NCBI GenBank assembly: GCA_001803415.1
Contig: MHDC01000001.1
Span: 1-43,728 of the forward strand
DNA from: Microgenomates group bacterium RBG_16_45_19
GTDB lineage: Bacteria; Patescibacteriota; Microgenomatia; UBA1400; RBG-16-45-19
Direction: 5' to 3'
Length of the DNA stretch: 43,728 nucleotides
Positions 16,838 to 23,777 of the stretch are shown in pieces; position 1 is the stretch's first letter; each line of letters begins with the position of its first letter. The notes beneath the pieces were generated by a model. It saw only the letters and a list, made by a program, of their open reading frames with translations. It had not been told where the DNA came from and made no database searches. A program made the position numbers and the translations under genes.

Positions 16838-18361
16838 TTATTTTTTTGTTGCTTGGACTTTATCAACGGTTTTTCTGGTATCTATGGTGGATATTTTCAG
16901 CACTGGTCTGAGGGTCGGGAAGGCGATGACTTCTTTGATGGACGCGGCGTCGGTGAAGAGCATGACCAAACGGTCGATGCCGATAGCAATCCCACAAGTG
17001 GGGGGAAAGCCATACTCAATCGCTTCCAAGTAATCAGTATCGGTCTGATGAGCCTCGGCAAAACCAGCCTCAGCCCGTTTCTTTTCCTCGATGAAGCGTT
17101 GTTTTAAATCAAGGGGGTCGTTTAGTTCGGTGTAGTTGTTACCCAGTTCCGAGCCAAAGGCAAACATTTCAAAGCGTTGGGTAAAACGGGGATCAGGGCA
17201 TTTTTTAGCCAAGGGTGAAGTTTCCACGGGATAATCATAAATAATCGTAGGAGCGATTAATTTTGGTTCGACTGCTTCCTCAAAAATAAAAGCCATTACC
17301 GATCCAATGGTTTTGACCCGTGATAACTCTTTGAGTTTGGCGGGATCAATACCGTCCAAGCGATGAGCTTGGATGACGGCTTCGTCGACAGTTTGCCAGC
17401 CTAAGGGATCTACGCCGCAGTGTTCTTTTATGACTTCAACCAGCCGTTGACGTTTCCAGGGTCGTTGGACGCTGATTTCCTGGCCTTGATAGGTAAAAGT
17501 AGTTTTGCCTAGAACTTTCTGGGCGGCATGGGCGATAATTTCTTCAATTAAATCCATGCCGTAGTGGTAATCTTGGTAGGCGATTTGAGCTTCAAACATG
17601 GTAAATTCGGGATTGTGGTCAAAATCGATACCTTCATTACGGAAAACTTTGGTAATTTCGTAGACTTTTTCGAAACCACCAACAATTAATCTTTTCAAAT
17701 ACATTTCGTCGGAAATTCTCAAATAAAAGTCGGCATCAAGGACGTGATGATGGGTCACAAACGGCCGGGCGAAACCACCACCATAGATGGGCTGGAGAGT
17801 GGGGGTTTCGACTTCTTTAAAACCAAGCAGGTTTAAGAAATCGCGGATAGCCTGGATAATATCACTACGGACAGCCAGTCTTTTTTTAACCTCGGGATTG
17901 AGGAGTAGGTCCAAATAACGTTTGCGGTAGCGGTCTTCGACGTCTTTAAGACCATACCAACGATTAGGTAATGGTTTTAAAGTTTTGCTAAGAACAATGT
18001 AATCCGTGACTTCGATGGTCCGCTCCCCGCTTTTGGTATCGAAAGTGGTTCCGGTCACTTCAAGGAAGTCGGCAGTATCCAGGTACTTTAAATGGGTAAA
18101 CTTAGTTTCGTCTAATTTATCGAAACGGAATGCCAGCTGAATTTTTCCGGTTTCGTCAACTAAATCAGCAAACTGAAGTTTACCGTGGCCACGCCAGCTG
18201 AGTAGTCGGCCAACCACAGTCACTTTTTGACCGACTTTAACCCGAGCCTGCTTAAGGGTGTGAGTCCGGTGGACGGTTGAAGGGTAGGGATCAAGACCAG
18301 CCGCCCTAAGGGCTTCGAGGTTTTGGAGACGGCTTTGCTGCATGGCGTCTAGACGAGACAT
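16838..18361 (-). CDS. lysS: lysyl-tRNA synthetase, class II
   Basis: A 507-residue class IIb synthetase that charges tRNA-Lys. The N-terminal OB-fold anticodon-binding domain (about 40-150, KVTVVGRLLSWRGHGKL) is followed by motif 1 (KEVETPTLQPIYGG), motif 2 (VFRNEGIDFDHNPEFTMFE) and motif 3 (GIAIGIDRLVMLFTD). The start MSRLDAMQQSRLQNLEALR at 18361 matches normal N-termini; upstream in-frame codons are not needed. It heads the lysS-nif3-maf-HD operon. A 19-codon ORF and an intrinsic terminator stand directly upstream, which may matter for its control. Confidence 0.94.
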   Translation of the reverse strand: MSRLDAMQQSRLQNLEALRAAGLDPYPSTVHRTHTLKQARVKVGQKVTVVGRLLSWRGHGKLQFADLVDETGKIQLAFRFDKLDETKFTHLKYLDTADFLEVTGTTFDTKSGERTIEVTDYIVLSKTLKPLPNRWYGLKDVEDRYRKRYLDLLLNPEVKKRLAVRSDIIQAIRDFLNLLGFKEVETPTLQPIYGGGFARPFVTHHHVLDADFYLRISDEMYLKRLIVGGFEKVYEITKVFRNEGIDFDHNPEFTMFEAQIAYQDYHYGMDLIEEIIAHAAQKVLGKTTFTYQGQEISVQRPWKRQRLVEVIKEHCGVDPLGWQTVDEAVIQAHRLDGIDPAKLKELSRVKTIGSVMAFIFEEAVEPKLIAPTIIYDYPVETSPLAKKCPDPRFTQRFEMFAFGSELGNNYTELNDPLDLKQRFIEEKKRAEAGFAEAHQTDTDYLEAIEYGFPPTCGIAIGIDRLVMLFTDAASIKEVIAFPTLRPVLKISTIDTRKTVDKVQATKK

Positions 18362-18404
18362 AGTTGATTGCTTTCTGGTAAATTGTAACATTAAATCAAG
18401 AGAT

Positions 18405-18433
18405 TAAAACAAAAAACCCCTCGTTTGAGGGGT
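18405..18433 (-). terminator. strong intrinsic terminator upstream of lysS
   Basis: ACCCCTC/GAGGGGT with a 4-nt loop forms a GC-rich 7-bp stem (18416-18433), followed on the minus strand by TTTTTTGTTTT. It ends transcripts from the small leader ORF or tRNA-Glu about 45 nt before the lysS start. It could be a plain terminator or a conditional attenuator. Confidence 0.8.
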
Positions 18434-18460
18434 AAAACGTCGGTTTAGCGATGGCCGGCC

Positions 18461-18520
18461 TTAATCCCCCCAAATAACGATGGATTTCTTGACTTTAGCG
18501 GTAAAGGCATTAACGACCAT
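18461..18520 (-). CDS. possible 19-codon leader peptide upstream of lysS
   Basis: A short frame, MVVNAFTAKVKKSIVIWGD then TAA, begins 7 nt after a TATATT box that has TTGACA 16 bp further up. It is followed 28 nt later by a strong terminator and then by lysS. Three of its 19 codons are Lys (AAA, AAG, AAA) in a KVKK cluster, and the downstream gene is the lysine synthetase, so it may act as an attenuation leader. The frame is very short and could be chance, so only the promoter and terminator are firm. Confidence 0.35.
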   Translation of the reverse strand: MVVNAFTAKVKKSIVIWGD

Positions 18521-18527
18521 AGAAATT

Positions 18528-18555
18528 AATATATCTTAAACTCCTAGCTTGTCAA
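18528..18555 (-). promoter_or_regulatory. strong promoter driving the lysS leader
   Basis: On the minus strand a perfect TTGACA (18550-18555), 16-bp spacer and TATATT (18528-18533). It lies just downstream of tRNA-Glu, and the predicted start of transcription coincides with the ATG of the 19-codon frame. Confidence 0.7.
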
Positions 18556-18561
18556 TATGGG

Positions 18562-18632
18562 TGACGCCTGGGGGAATCGAACCCCCGTTAACGGGATGAG
18601 AACCCGTTGTCCTGCCTCTAGACGAAGGCGCC
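18562..18632 (-). tRNA. tRNA-Glu (CTC)
   Basis: A cloverleaf folds on the minus strand: acceptor GGCGCCT with AGGCGTC, a D arm GTC...GAC, anticodon stem ACGGG/CCCGT around the loop TTCTCAT giving anticodon CTC, and T arm GGGGG-TTCGATT-CCCCC. A at 18562 is the discriminator; CCA is not encoded exactly (ACCC follows). Reads GAG codons. Confidence 0.88.
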
Positions 18633-18811
18633 TCACTTTTCTCCTGTAATATACCAAATTTCCCTTGAGGAACCTAGCCCCTTAAAGTAAATTTCTTGGA
18701 GAAATTATTTAATAAAGCAGGCTGCATGCGCACATAATGCGTATTGTCATCGGCTTGGACCTCGTTTAGTATTGACCACTATGGATCGATTTACCTTCAC
18801 TCGCGTTTTAC

Positions 18812-18839
18812 TTGACAACCAGGCTTAATCGCGTATAAT
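18812..18839 (+). promoter_or_regulatory. greA promoter
   Basis: Perfect TTGACA (18812-18817) and perfect TATAAT (18834-18839) with a 16-bp spacer. Transcription should start near 18846. Between tRNA-Glu and this promoter (18633-18811) I see no gene; the tRNA-Glu promoter must lie there. Confidence 0.75.
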
Positions 18840-18872
18840 CGCCAAATTCACTTGATGTATAAGATTAAACTT

Positions 18873-19337
18873 ATGAATGATAATTTGAAAGTTCATCTGA
18901 CTAAGCAAGGGGTGGCTGAACTGCAAACCGAACTCACCCACCTTAAAGCCAAAGAACCTCAGGCTGTCGAGCGAGTCACCAAAGCTCGTGAGTTTGGTGA
19001 TCTTTCGGAAAACAGCGAATATCACGCTGCCCGGGAAGACTTGGCTCTTGTTCAAGGTCGAATCATGGAACTGGAAGATTTATTAGCCAGAGTCCAAGTT
19101 ATCAAAGCCAATGGTAAAGCCACCTCGGTTCGTTTAGGGTCTACCGTGACTGTTTATAACACCAATCATGAGGTCTCATATGTTGTCGTAGGTGAGTACG
19201 AAGCTGATCCGATCAACCGTAAGATCTCTGAAGATTCACCCTTAGGCAAAGCGCTGATGGGCAAGAAAATCGGCGAAATGGTCGAATACGAAGCCCCGGT
19301 TGGCAAAGTGGTCTATACCATCAAGCACATTAGCTAA
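18873..19337 (+). CDS. greA: transcription elongation factor GreA
   Basis: A 154-residue GreA, which binds RNA polymerase and stimulates cleavage of backtracked transcripts. The N-terminal coiled coil holds the acidic tip around DLSENSEYHAAREDLA, whose Asp and Glu act in the RNA polymerase channel; the C-terminal FKBP-like domain ends SPLGKALMGKKIGEMVEYEAP. The start MNDNLKVHLTKQG at 18873 matches the usual N-terminus; an in-frame ATG at 18855 would add six residues and cannot be excluded. No clear SD is seen. Confidence 0.93.
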   Translation: MNDNLKVHLTKQGVAELQTELTHLKAKEPQAVERVTKAREFGDLSENSEYHAAREDLALVQGRIMELEDLLARVQVIKANGKATSVRLGSTVTVYNTNHEVSYVVVGEYEADPINRKISEDSPLGKALMGKKIGEMVEYEAPVGKVVYTIKHIS

Positions 19338-19365
19338 ACGGCTTTCCCTCCAGCTTTTTTATGGG

Positions 19366-19371
19366 TAAAAT
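19366..19371 (+). promoter_or_regulatory. candidate -10 box of tRNA-Lys
   Basis: TAAAAT ends 11 nt before the mature 5' end of tRNA-Lys, in the 45-bp gap after greA. No good -35 is seen. Confidence 0.35.
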
Positions 19372-19374
19372 AGC

Positions 19375-20949
19375 TTAGTCCTGGGCCCGTAGCTCAGTGG
19401 TAGAGCAGACGCCTCTTAAGCGCCTGGTCGAAGGTTCGAATCCTTCCGGGCTCACCAAAAGTGAAATCGAAGAATCGGTAGGGGCAGCGCTGGCTGCGCC
19501 CCCCTCCGCAGACAGCGCTGCAAAGGCAAAATTCAAATTCGCTGAGAGCCGCCGATTCGTTAAAAAGAAGTTCGAGCCGACTTTTTTTGCCATGACTCTC
19601 AAATCATGGCAATTATTTTCAGCGCGCGCGACTTTTTGCGCCTGCAAGGCGCAATTTACGAATTCTCTCATAGGTTCGAGCCAAACAGTTCCGTTTTTAG
19701 AAATTTGCGATTTTTTCTCCTCTAACTTTAGTTTTTCGTCAAACAATTCATTCTTTTTTTGCTTGTAAATTTCCGGCTCAATAACTTGGTCGAGATAACC
19801 ATCAAGAAGTCGATTAAGTTTTAATTCTGATTCTTGGATTTGTCCGCCAAGTTGTTTTTCTTCCACTTCGGCGGTTAGTTTGTCTTTTTCTTCTGCCTTT
19901 GTAATCCATTTCTCAAAATATGGTTCCCAATCTTCATGCAAACCGCAATCGCTGACAATTTTCCTTAATTGTGTTTCTGTTTCGGATTCAGGAGTATATT
20001 TTTGAGTACATGGCTTGAGTTTTTTGGTACATCTGTAATAGACGAATGTTTGGCCAGTTCCGTTTTTGTATTTCTTGACATGTTGCTCAGCCGTGATTGC
20101 GGCGCCGCATTCGCCGCAGGTCGCTAAGCCCGTAAAAGCGAAATTGTGACCTTTTTGTCTTGGTCTTTCAATTTTCTCAACTTGTTTTTGGACTTCATCA
20201 AACAGCTTTTTGCTGATAAAAGTTTTGTGTGATCCTTGATAATATTCTCCAGCATATTTGATAATTCCCAGATAAAATTTATTGGAGAGCATGTTTTTAA
20301 CTTGGCCAACTTTTACAGGTTTTTCTCCCTCCCGTTTAATTCCAAACTTAAACATAAATTGAGAAATGGCAGTAAATGAGGTTTTATCATCAGCAAAAAG
20401 TTGGAATGATTTTTTGACGACTTTTGATTTTTCTTCGTCAATATCAATTCCCCTCGTTTTGGGGTTATTGATATATCCGTATGGTGCTTTACTTGGCCAA
20501 ACTCCATTACGAAGTTTTTGGCGATTTCCTCGTTTTACGTTTTCGCTTAGGTTGTCTACGTAATATTTGGATTGGCCAAAAGCGATTGAGAGCATAAATT
20601 TACCTTGTGGTGTGCTCTCAAACCAAAACGAGGGGAACTTTAGATCAAGGAGTTTACCAGTATCCAAAAGGTAAATTATTTTTCCACCGTCAATAGAATT
20701 TCTCGCCAAACGGTCAGGGTGCCAAGATAAAATTCCGTTTGCTTCTCCTTTTTCTATTTTCTTTAGGACTTCCGCAAACTGTTCTCGTCCGGGGACTTTT
20801 GCAGTTTTTGCCTCAGTGATAAATTCCGTGATAAATAAGTTTTCTCTTTTGGCAAACTCCTTGAGTTCGGCAATTTGCGCCTCAATAGACAAAACTTGTT
20901 TGTCTTTTTCGTCTGTTGATTTTCGGCAATATGCGATGTATTTGACCAT
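19375..20949 (-). CDS. large serine recombinase (site-specific integrase)
   Basis: A 524-residue serine recombinase. The N-terminal resolvase domain has the catalytic Ser11 in YCRKST and the Arg-rich WHPDRLARN. Next are the recombinase domain (APYGYINNP...) and a zinc ribbon with CGECG and YRCTKKLKPC. A coiled coil follows (EEKDKLTAEVEEKQLGGQIQESELKLNRLLDGYL), as expected for integrases joining attachment sites. Roughly the last 60 residues come from the inverted repeat and then the antisense of tRNA-Lys (GFEPSTRRL...CSTTELR), so the native C-terminus probably ended earlier and the present stop is borrowed. Functional state is uncertain. Confidence 0.85.
   Translation of the reverse strand: MVKYIAYCRKSTDEKDKQVLSIEAQIAELKEFAKRENLFITEFITEAKTAKVPGREQFAEVLKKIEKGEANGILSWHPDRLARNSIDGGKIIYLLDTGKLLDLKFPSFWFESTPQGKFMLSIAFGQSKYYVDNLSENVKRGNRQKLRNGVWPSKAPYGYINNPKTRGIDIDEEKSKVVKKSFQLFADDKTSFTAISQFMFKFGIKREGEKPVKVGQVKNMLSNKFYLGIIKYAGEYYQGSHKTFISKKLFDEVQKQVEKIERPRQKGHNFAFTGLATCGECGAAITAEQHVKKYKNGTGQTFVYYRCTKKLKPCTQKYTPESETETQLRKIVSDCGLHEDWEPYFEKWITKAEEKDKLTAEVEEKQLGGQIQESELKLNRLLDGYLDQVIEPEIYKQKKNELFDEKLKLEEKKSQISKNGTVWLEPMREFVNCALQAQKVARAENNCHDLRVMAKKVGSNFFLTNRRLSANLNFAFAALSAEGGAASAAPTDSSISLLVSPEGFEPSTRRLRGVCSTTELRAQD
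19383..19457 (+). tRNA. tRNA-Lys (CTT), CCA encoded
   Basis: Acceptor GGGCCCG with CGGGCTC, D arm GCTC...GAGC, anticodon loop CTCTTAA giving CTT, T arm GAAGG-TTCGAAT-CCTTC, then A and CCA at 19455-19457. One mismatch (A-C) is seen in the anticodon stem. The last six bases (TCACCA) are also the first six of a 103-bp inverted repeat, and a recombinase frame on the other strand runs through the whole tRNA, so an element is integrated at its 3' end. Confidence 0.9.
19452..19554 (+). repeat. 103-bp perfect inverted repeat, left arm
   Basis: Identical to the reverse complement of 20998-21100 over all 103 bases. It starts with the last six bases of tRNA-Lys. It is GC-rich in the middle and itself contains GCAGCGCTG and CAGCGCTGC in inverted relation. 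It forms part of the recombinase 3' coding region. Confidence 0.95.
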
Positions 20950-20997
20950 AATTTTGTTTCTCTTAAATTTTTGCGTTTTTCTTCATTCTTTTTATTA

Positions 20998-21100
20998 CGG
21001 CGGCTCTCAGCGAATTTGAATTTTGCCTTTGCAGCGCTGTCTGCGGAGGGGGGCGCAGCCAGCGCTGCCCCTACCGATTCTTCGATTTCACTTTTGGTGA
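20998..21100 (-). repeat. 103-bp perfect inverted repeat, right arm
   Basis: Reverse complement of 19452-19554 without a mismatch. It lies 48 bp upstream of the recombinase start codon. The two arms enclose 1443 bp, essentially the recombinase gene. Confidence 0.95.
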
Positions 21101-21136
21101 ACGTTTTTGAACAAATTCGAACGTATTTCAAAGGTA

Positions 21137-21163
21137 GCGGCGGCTGACCGCACCAGCCGCCGC
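21137..21163. repeat. GC-rich hairpin
   Basis: GCGGCGGCT and AGCCGCCGC, 9-bp perfect arms around a 9-nt loop. No T run follows on either side, so it is not an ordinary terminator. Confidence 0.75.
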
Positions 21164-21210
21164 ACTCTCTTAAAGCTCGGCCTGTGGCCTCGCAAAAAGT
21201 CGGCTCGACA

Positions 21211-21235
21211 GACAATTTCTTTTCAAGAAATTGTC
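21211..21235. repeat. 11-bp perfect hairpin with 3-nt loop
   Basis: GACAATTTCTT-ttc-AAGAAATTGTC. It is AT-rich and tight. It lies about 260 bp upstream of the recombinase start on the minus strand. Confidence 0.8.
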
Positions 21236-21279
21236 TTAAAGAAAAACGCAAAAATTTTTAAAGAACTTTTATAACTTAA

Positions 21280-21367
21280 ATGGCGCAACCAGTTGGATAC
21301 AGATAAGAATTGCGTCTTACTGTCTGATTGCGCCATCAAAAAACGCAATTCCTAAAAATCTGTATCC
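21280..21367. repeat. interleaved inverted repeats (A-B-A'-B')
   Basis: ATGGCGCAA (21280-21288) pairs with TTGCGCCAT (21328-21336), while GGATACAGAT and AATTGCGT (21295-21315) pair with ACGCAATT and ATCTGTATCC (21343-21367). The two pairs cross each other, so both cannot form as simple hairpins at once. It may be a recombination or regulatory site. Confidence 0.7.
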
Positions 21368-21438
21368 ATTATCACTATACAGAAATCAAAACAGAAAAAC
21401 AAGTGGATTTTTATAAGATTGCTTTTTCGATTTTCGTG

Positions 21439-21444
21439 TATAAT
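21439..21444 (+). promoter_or_regulatory. -10 box for the 21547 gene
   Basis: A perfect TATAAT preceded by GTG. No well-spaced -35. The transcript would have a leader of about 95 nt carrying AGGAGGTG before the gene and a three-codon frame (from 21465). Confidence 0.45.
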
Positions 21445-21546
21445 GATCTTTGAGGTGAATAAAAATGGAAAAATAACCAGAGATTCGATATACTTTGGTC
21501 GTTATAATCAATTATTTATAAATTTCATAAGATAGGAGGTGAAATT

Positions 21547-22077
21547 ATGGCAGAAGGATCAATTCCAGCAGAACCACTGCGTGGTGCACAACCAGTTCAA
21601 CCAGAAAGAGGAGAGCTGCATAGAACATCTAAAATTAACATTTTTGCTATTGACGATAAGGTGACGAAGACACACGAAGATCATGTTACAAAACAAGGTT
21701 TTGGCTATTCGTCACCTTTGGCTAAACCAGAAGTTTCAGAGAGCACCCATTATAGATGGGAAGGAGAACTTCATCCAAATGCAGCAGAACGTGTCAGTAG
21801 ACCTGATTATGTTAGTTCCTCTAATGTAAGAGATTCTATAGAAGCACTAGCAGAAAATTTTGCGCAAAACTATCGCGATAGACAGGATCCAGTGTTACAA
21901 CAGCGAGGTGAAGCTTCTTACTCTCTGCAATTTCAGCCAACTCAAGAGCAGATTGACGAATTAATGAAAACCAACCCAGATGTTGCAAGAGTTGTCCGGG
22001 GTCTTAAGCCAGAAGAACAAGAGACATTTATGAATGCTTTTCGTAAAGCAAATAAAGTTGCCGCTGGAAAAAAGTAG
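21547..22077 (+). CDS. hypothetical soluble protein, 176 aa
   Basis: Not recognised. It has one of the best SD sites in the window (AGGAGGTG, 6 nt before ATG). The protein is hydrophilic, without membrane segments or a signal peptide. The N-terminal 25 residues are rich in Pro, Gln and Glu (PLRGAQPVQPERGE), the middle is polar, and the C-terminal 60 residues look helical (PTQEQIDELMKTNPDVARVV, then LKPEEQETFMNAFRKANKVA). It stands alone next to the recombinase element and has a more relaxed codon choice than the housekeeping genes, so it may be cargo of that element. No function is proposed. Confidence 0.65.
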   Translation: MAEGSIPAEPLRGAQPVQPERGELHRTSKINIFAIDDKVTKTHEDHVTKQGFGYSSPLAKPEVSESTHYRWEGELHPNAAERVSRPDYVSSSNVRDSIEALAENFAQNYRDRQDPVLQQRGEASYSLQFQPTQEQIDELMKTNPDVARVVRGLKPEEQETFMNAFRKANKVAAGKK

Positions 22078-22225
22078 ATTTGACTAAAAATGCTCGTCGG
22101 AGCCGAGCAAAAATCGCGCGCGCAAAAAATAACGGAAGCGCGGCGGGTGGGGGCGCCGCGCAACATTGCGAGCCGAGCGGAGCGAGGCGAGCTAACACGA
22201 TTCTTTGAAATGCGTTCGAATTTTG

Positions 22226-22780
22226 TTAAAAACGCTCACACAAGAGTACTAAGAGACAAAGACCCAAAACCAGAGCCAGATAAACGAAAAAGGTTAATTG
22301 CCAAAAAGGTTCGGGAAAGGTGATAATCAGTAAAGAATCGGCCGGAAAAGCCCAGTTGCCTTGAGGGAATAAAAGCCGGTGAAAAGAGATAAAAACTTGA
22401 TTCCAAAAGAGAAGGATTAATAGGCCGAAGCCAATACCAAGTCCTAGGGTGAATTTTGCCGCTCGAGTTAGAGCCGCTTGGGTTAACCGGCGCCGAGTCC
22501 ACCAGCCTACGCCAATAATTATGACGATAATTAGCCATAGCAGACGGACCACCGCTAGCCAACGGACTACGTCTTGGAGATGAGCGATTTCGGCGGGTAG
22601 AAAACCTAAGCCGGCCAGTTGAAGTGGTTGATTTAGAACCTGATAGGCAGCTAAAGACAAGGGGTGGTTCAAGGTGAGCTGAAGATAGACAGGAGAAGCA
22701 AGAAGCAGGAGGGGAGAGGTCAGCAGTAAAAAGAAACTGCAGACCATGAAAATGCCTTGATAAAATGGAGTGACTGACAT
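22226..22780 (-). CDS. DUF1461 / TIGR01906-like integral membrane protein
   Basis: A 184-residue membrane protein with about four membrane segments (residues 8-30, 75-95, 110-130, 160-182). Between the last two is an outside loop with FPQGNWAFPADSLLIITFPEPFW, the signature block of the DUF1461 family, whose function is not settled. I prefer ATG 22780 because a perfect TATAAT ends 7 nt before it; the upstream in-frame ATG at 22789 lies inside that box. Its start codon shares the bases CATG with the divergent gene at 22779. Confidence 0.72.
   Translation of the reverse strand: MSVTPFYQGIFMVCSFFLLLTSPLLLLASPVYLQLTLNHPLSLAAYQVLNQPLQLAGLGFLPAEIAHLQDVVRWLAVVRLLWLIIVIIIGVGWWTRRRLTQAALTRAAKFTLGLGIGFGLLILLFWNQVFISFHRLLFPQGNWAFPADSLLIITFPEPFWQLTFFVYLALVLGLCLLVLLCERF
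22758..22766 (+). promoter_or_regulatory. extended -10 of the GT39-like gene
   Basis: TGA-TAAAAT ends 12 nt before the ATG at 22779, giving a leader of only about six nt. It lies inside the coding part of the divergent gene. Confidence 0.45.
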
Positions 22781-23777
22781 GAAGTTCATTATACTGCTGG
22801 TTAGCTTGAGTTTAGCGGCGGCTGGGACGTTTTTATTTCAACCGTTGCATCCGGATGAAGGCCAATTTGCGCAGATCGCCGCTAATTGGCATCAAGGGAT
22901 TTGGCCTTACAGTTTAATCCATGACAATAAACCACCGGGGATTTACCTGATTTATTTGGGATTAAGGCCACTTTTGGGAGAAGCTATCACCGGTTACCGG
23001 TTGGTTTTCTTGATCATTAATCTATTAGGCGCCAGCGCGGTTTATCTGATTGGGCGTCATGACTATGATGTTAGAGTGGGCTGGTGGGGAGGGCTGACTT
23101 ATCTTGGTTTACTATATCTTTATCAGGGAATTTTTGCCCTGACCGAACCACCGGTGGCAGCGTTAACAGCCTGGTGTGGGTGGCTGCTATGCAGCCGAGA
23201 CAAGAGGCCAAGAGTCGCGAGCAGCTTGAGCTTAGGAATTATCGGCGGGCTGATGCTGATAATGAAACAGCCGGCCGTGTCGTTAATCCTTTGGTTGGCT
23301 GGGGCGGTGAAAGCGACCGGTTATAAACTCGGGTTATTCGGTTTGGGTTTAATCATCGTCCCGGGATTAATCACTGGTTGGTGGGCGAGAGAAGGTCAAG
23401 TGGGGGTGCTAATCAAGGCAGTGGTAATCAATAATCTCTCGGCTTATCCAGCAAGCTTCGGGGTAACGACTTTTAACTTTATCGCCAGCCAAATCATCCT
23501 CCCGGCATTGGTGATCTGGTTAATAATCGGGTGGGGCTGGATTAAGCAAGTACCTCAGGGTCAACGCCGGCAGAGTTATTTAATAGCAATAATTTTATTA
23601 CTACCCTGGCTCTTATACAGGCCTTATCATCATTATTGGATATTAATTGTACCCTTTATGAGTGTCTGGGTTATGGATATTATGGCGATACAGAAGCGTT
23701 GGCGTTTGTTTTTGGGTATACAACTTATGCTAATTTATATGGGCTCAATTTGGCTTAATTTAGTTAATAGACAATAA
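22779..23777 (+). CDS. GT39/ArnT-like membrane glycosyltransferase
   Basis: A 332-residue polytopic protein with about nine membrane segments. The first outside loop holds the catalytic-type signature of dolichyl/undecaprenyl-phosphate sugar transferases: LHPDEGQFAQIAANW...GIWPY and NKPPG, with Asp and Glu of PDEGQF as expected catalytic and metal residues. Such enzymes move a sugar from a lipid carrier onto protein, lipid or glycan outside the membrane. It is shorter than full ArnT proteins, lacking the periplasmic C-terminal domain. It overlaps the convergent C39-like gene by 14 bp. Confidence 0.72.
   Translation: MKFIILLVSLSLAAAGTFLFQPLHPDEGQFAQIAANWHQGIWPYSLIHDNKPPGIYLIYLGLRPLLGEAITGYRLVFLIINLLGASAVYLIGRHDYDVRVGWWGGLTYLGLLYLYQGIFALTEPPVAALTAWCGWLLCSRDKRPRVASSLSLGIIGGLMLIMKQPAVSLILWLAGAVKATGYKLGLFGLGLIIVPGLITGWWAREGQVGVLIKAVVINNLSAYPASFGVTTFNFIASQIILPALVIWLIIGWGWIKQVPQGQRRQSYLIAIILLLPWLLYRPYHHYWILIVPFMSVWVMDIMAIQKRWRLFLGIQLMLIYMGSIWLNLVNRQ
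22788..22793 (-). promoter_or_regulatory. -10 box of the DUF1461-like gene, predicted leaderless
   Basis: A perfect TATAAT on the minus strand ends 7 nt before ATG 22780. It lies inside the first codons of the divergent gene. Confidence 0.6.

Larger units (their letters stand above)
21101..21546. other. 446-bp non-coding stretch rich in hairpins
   Basis: No convincing gene. It contains a GC-rich hairpin (21137-21163), an 11-bp hairpin (21211-21235), a block of interleaved inverted repeats (21280-21367), a TATAAT box (21439-21444) and the SD of the next gene. It is probably the right flank of the recombinase element plus the promoter of the 21547 gene. Confidence 0.6.

Noticed and set aside
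19397-19768. 123-codon plus-strand frame starting inside tRNA-Lys
   Set aside because: Antisense of the recombinase 3' end; shows only the repeat-derived sequence.
20763-21251. 162-codon minus-strand frame upstream of and overlapping the recombinase start
   Set aside because: It spans the inverted-repeat arm and overlaps the recombinase in another frame; composition is not protein-like outside the repeat.
22090-22323. 77-codon plus-strand frame after the 21547 gene
   Set aside because: Arg/Lys-rich low-quality sequence, no SD, and its 3' part overlaps the well-supported DUF1461-like gene on the other strand.
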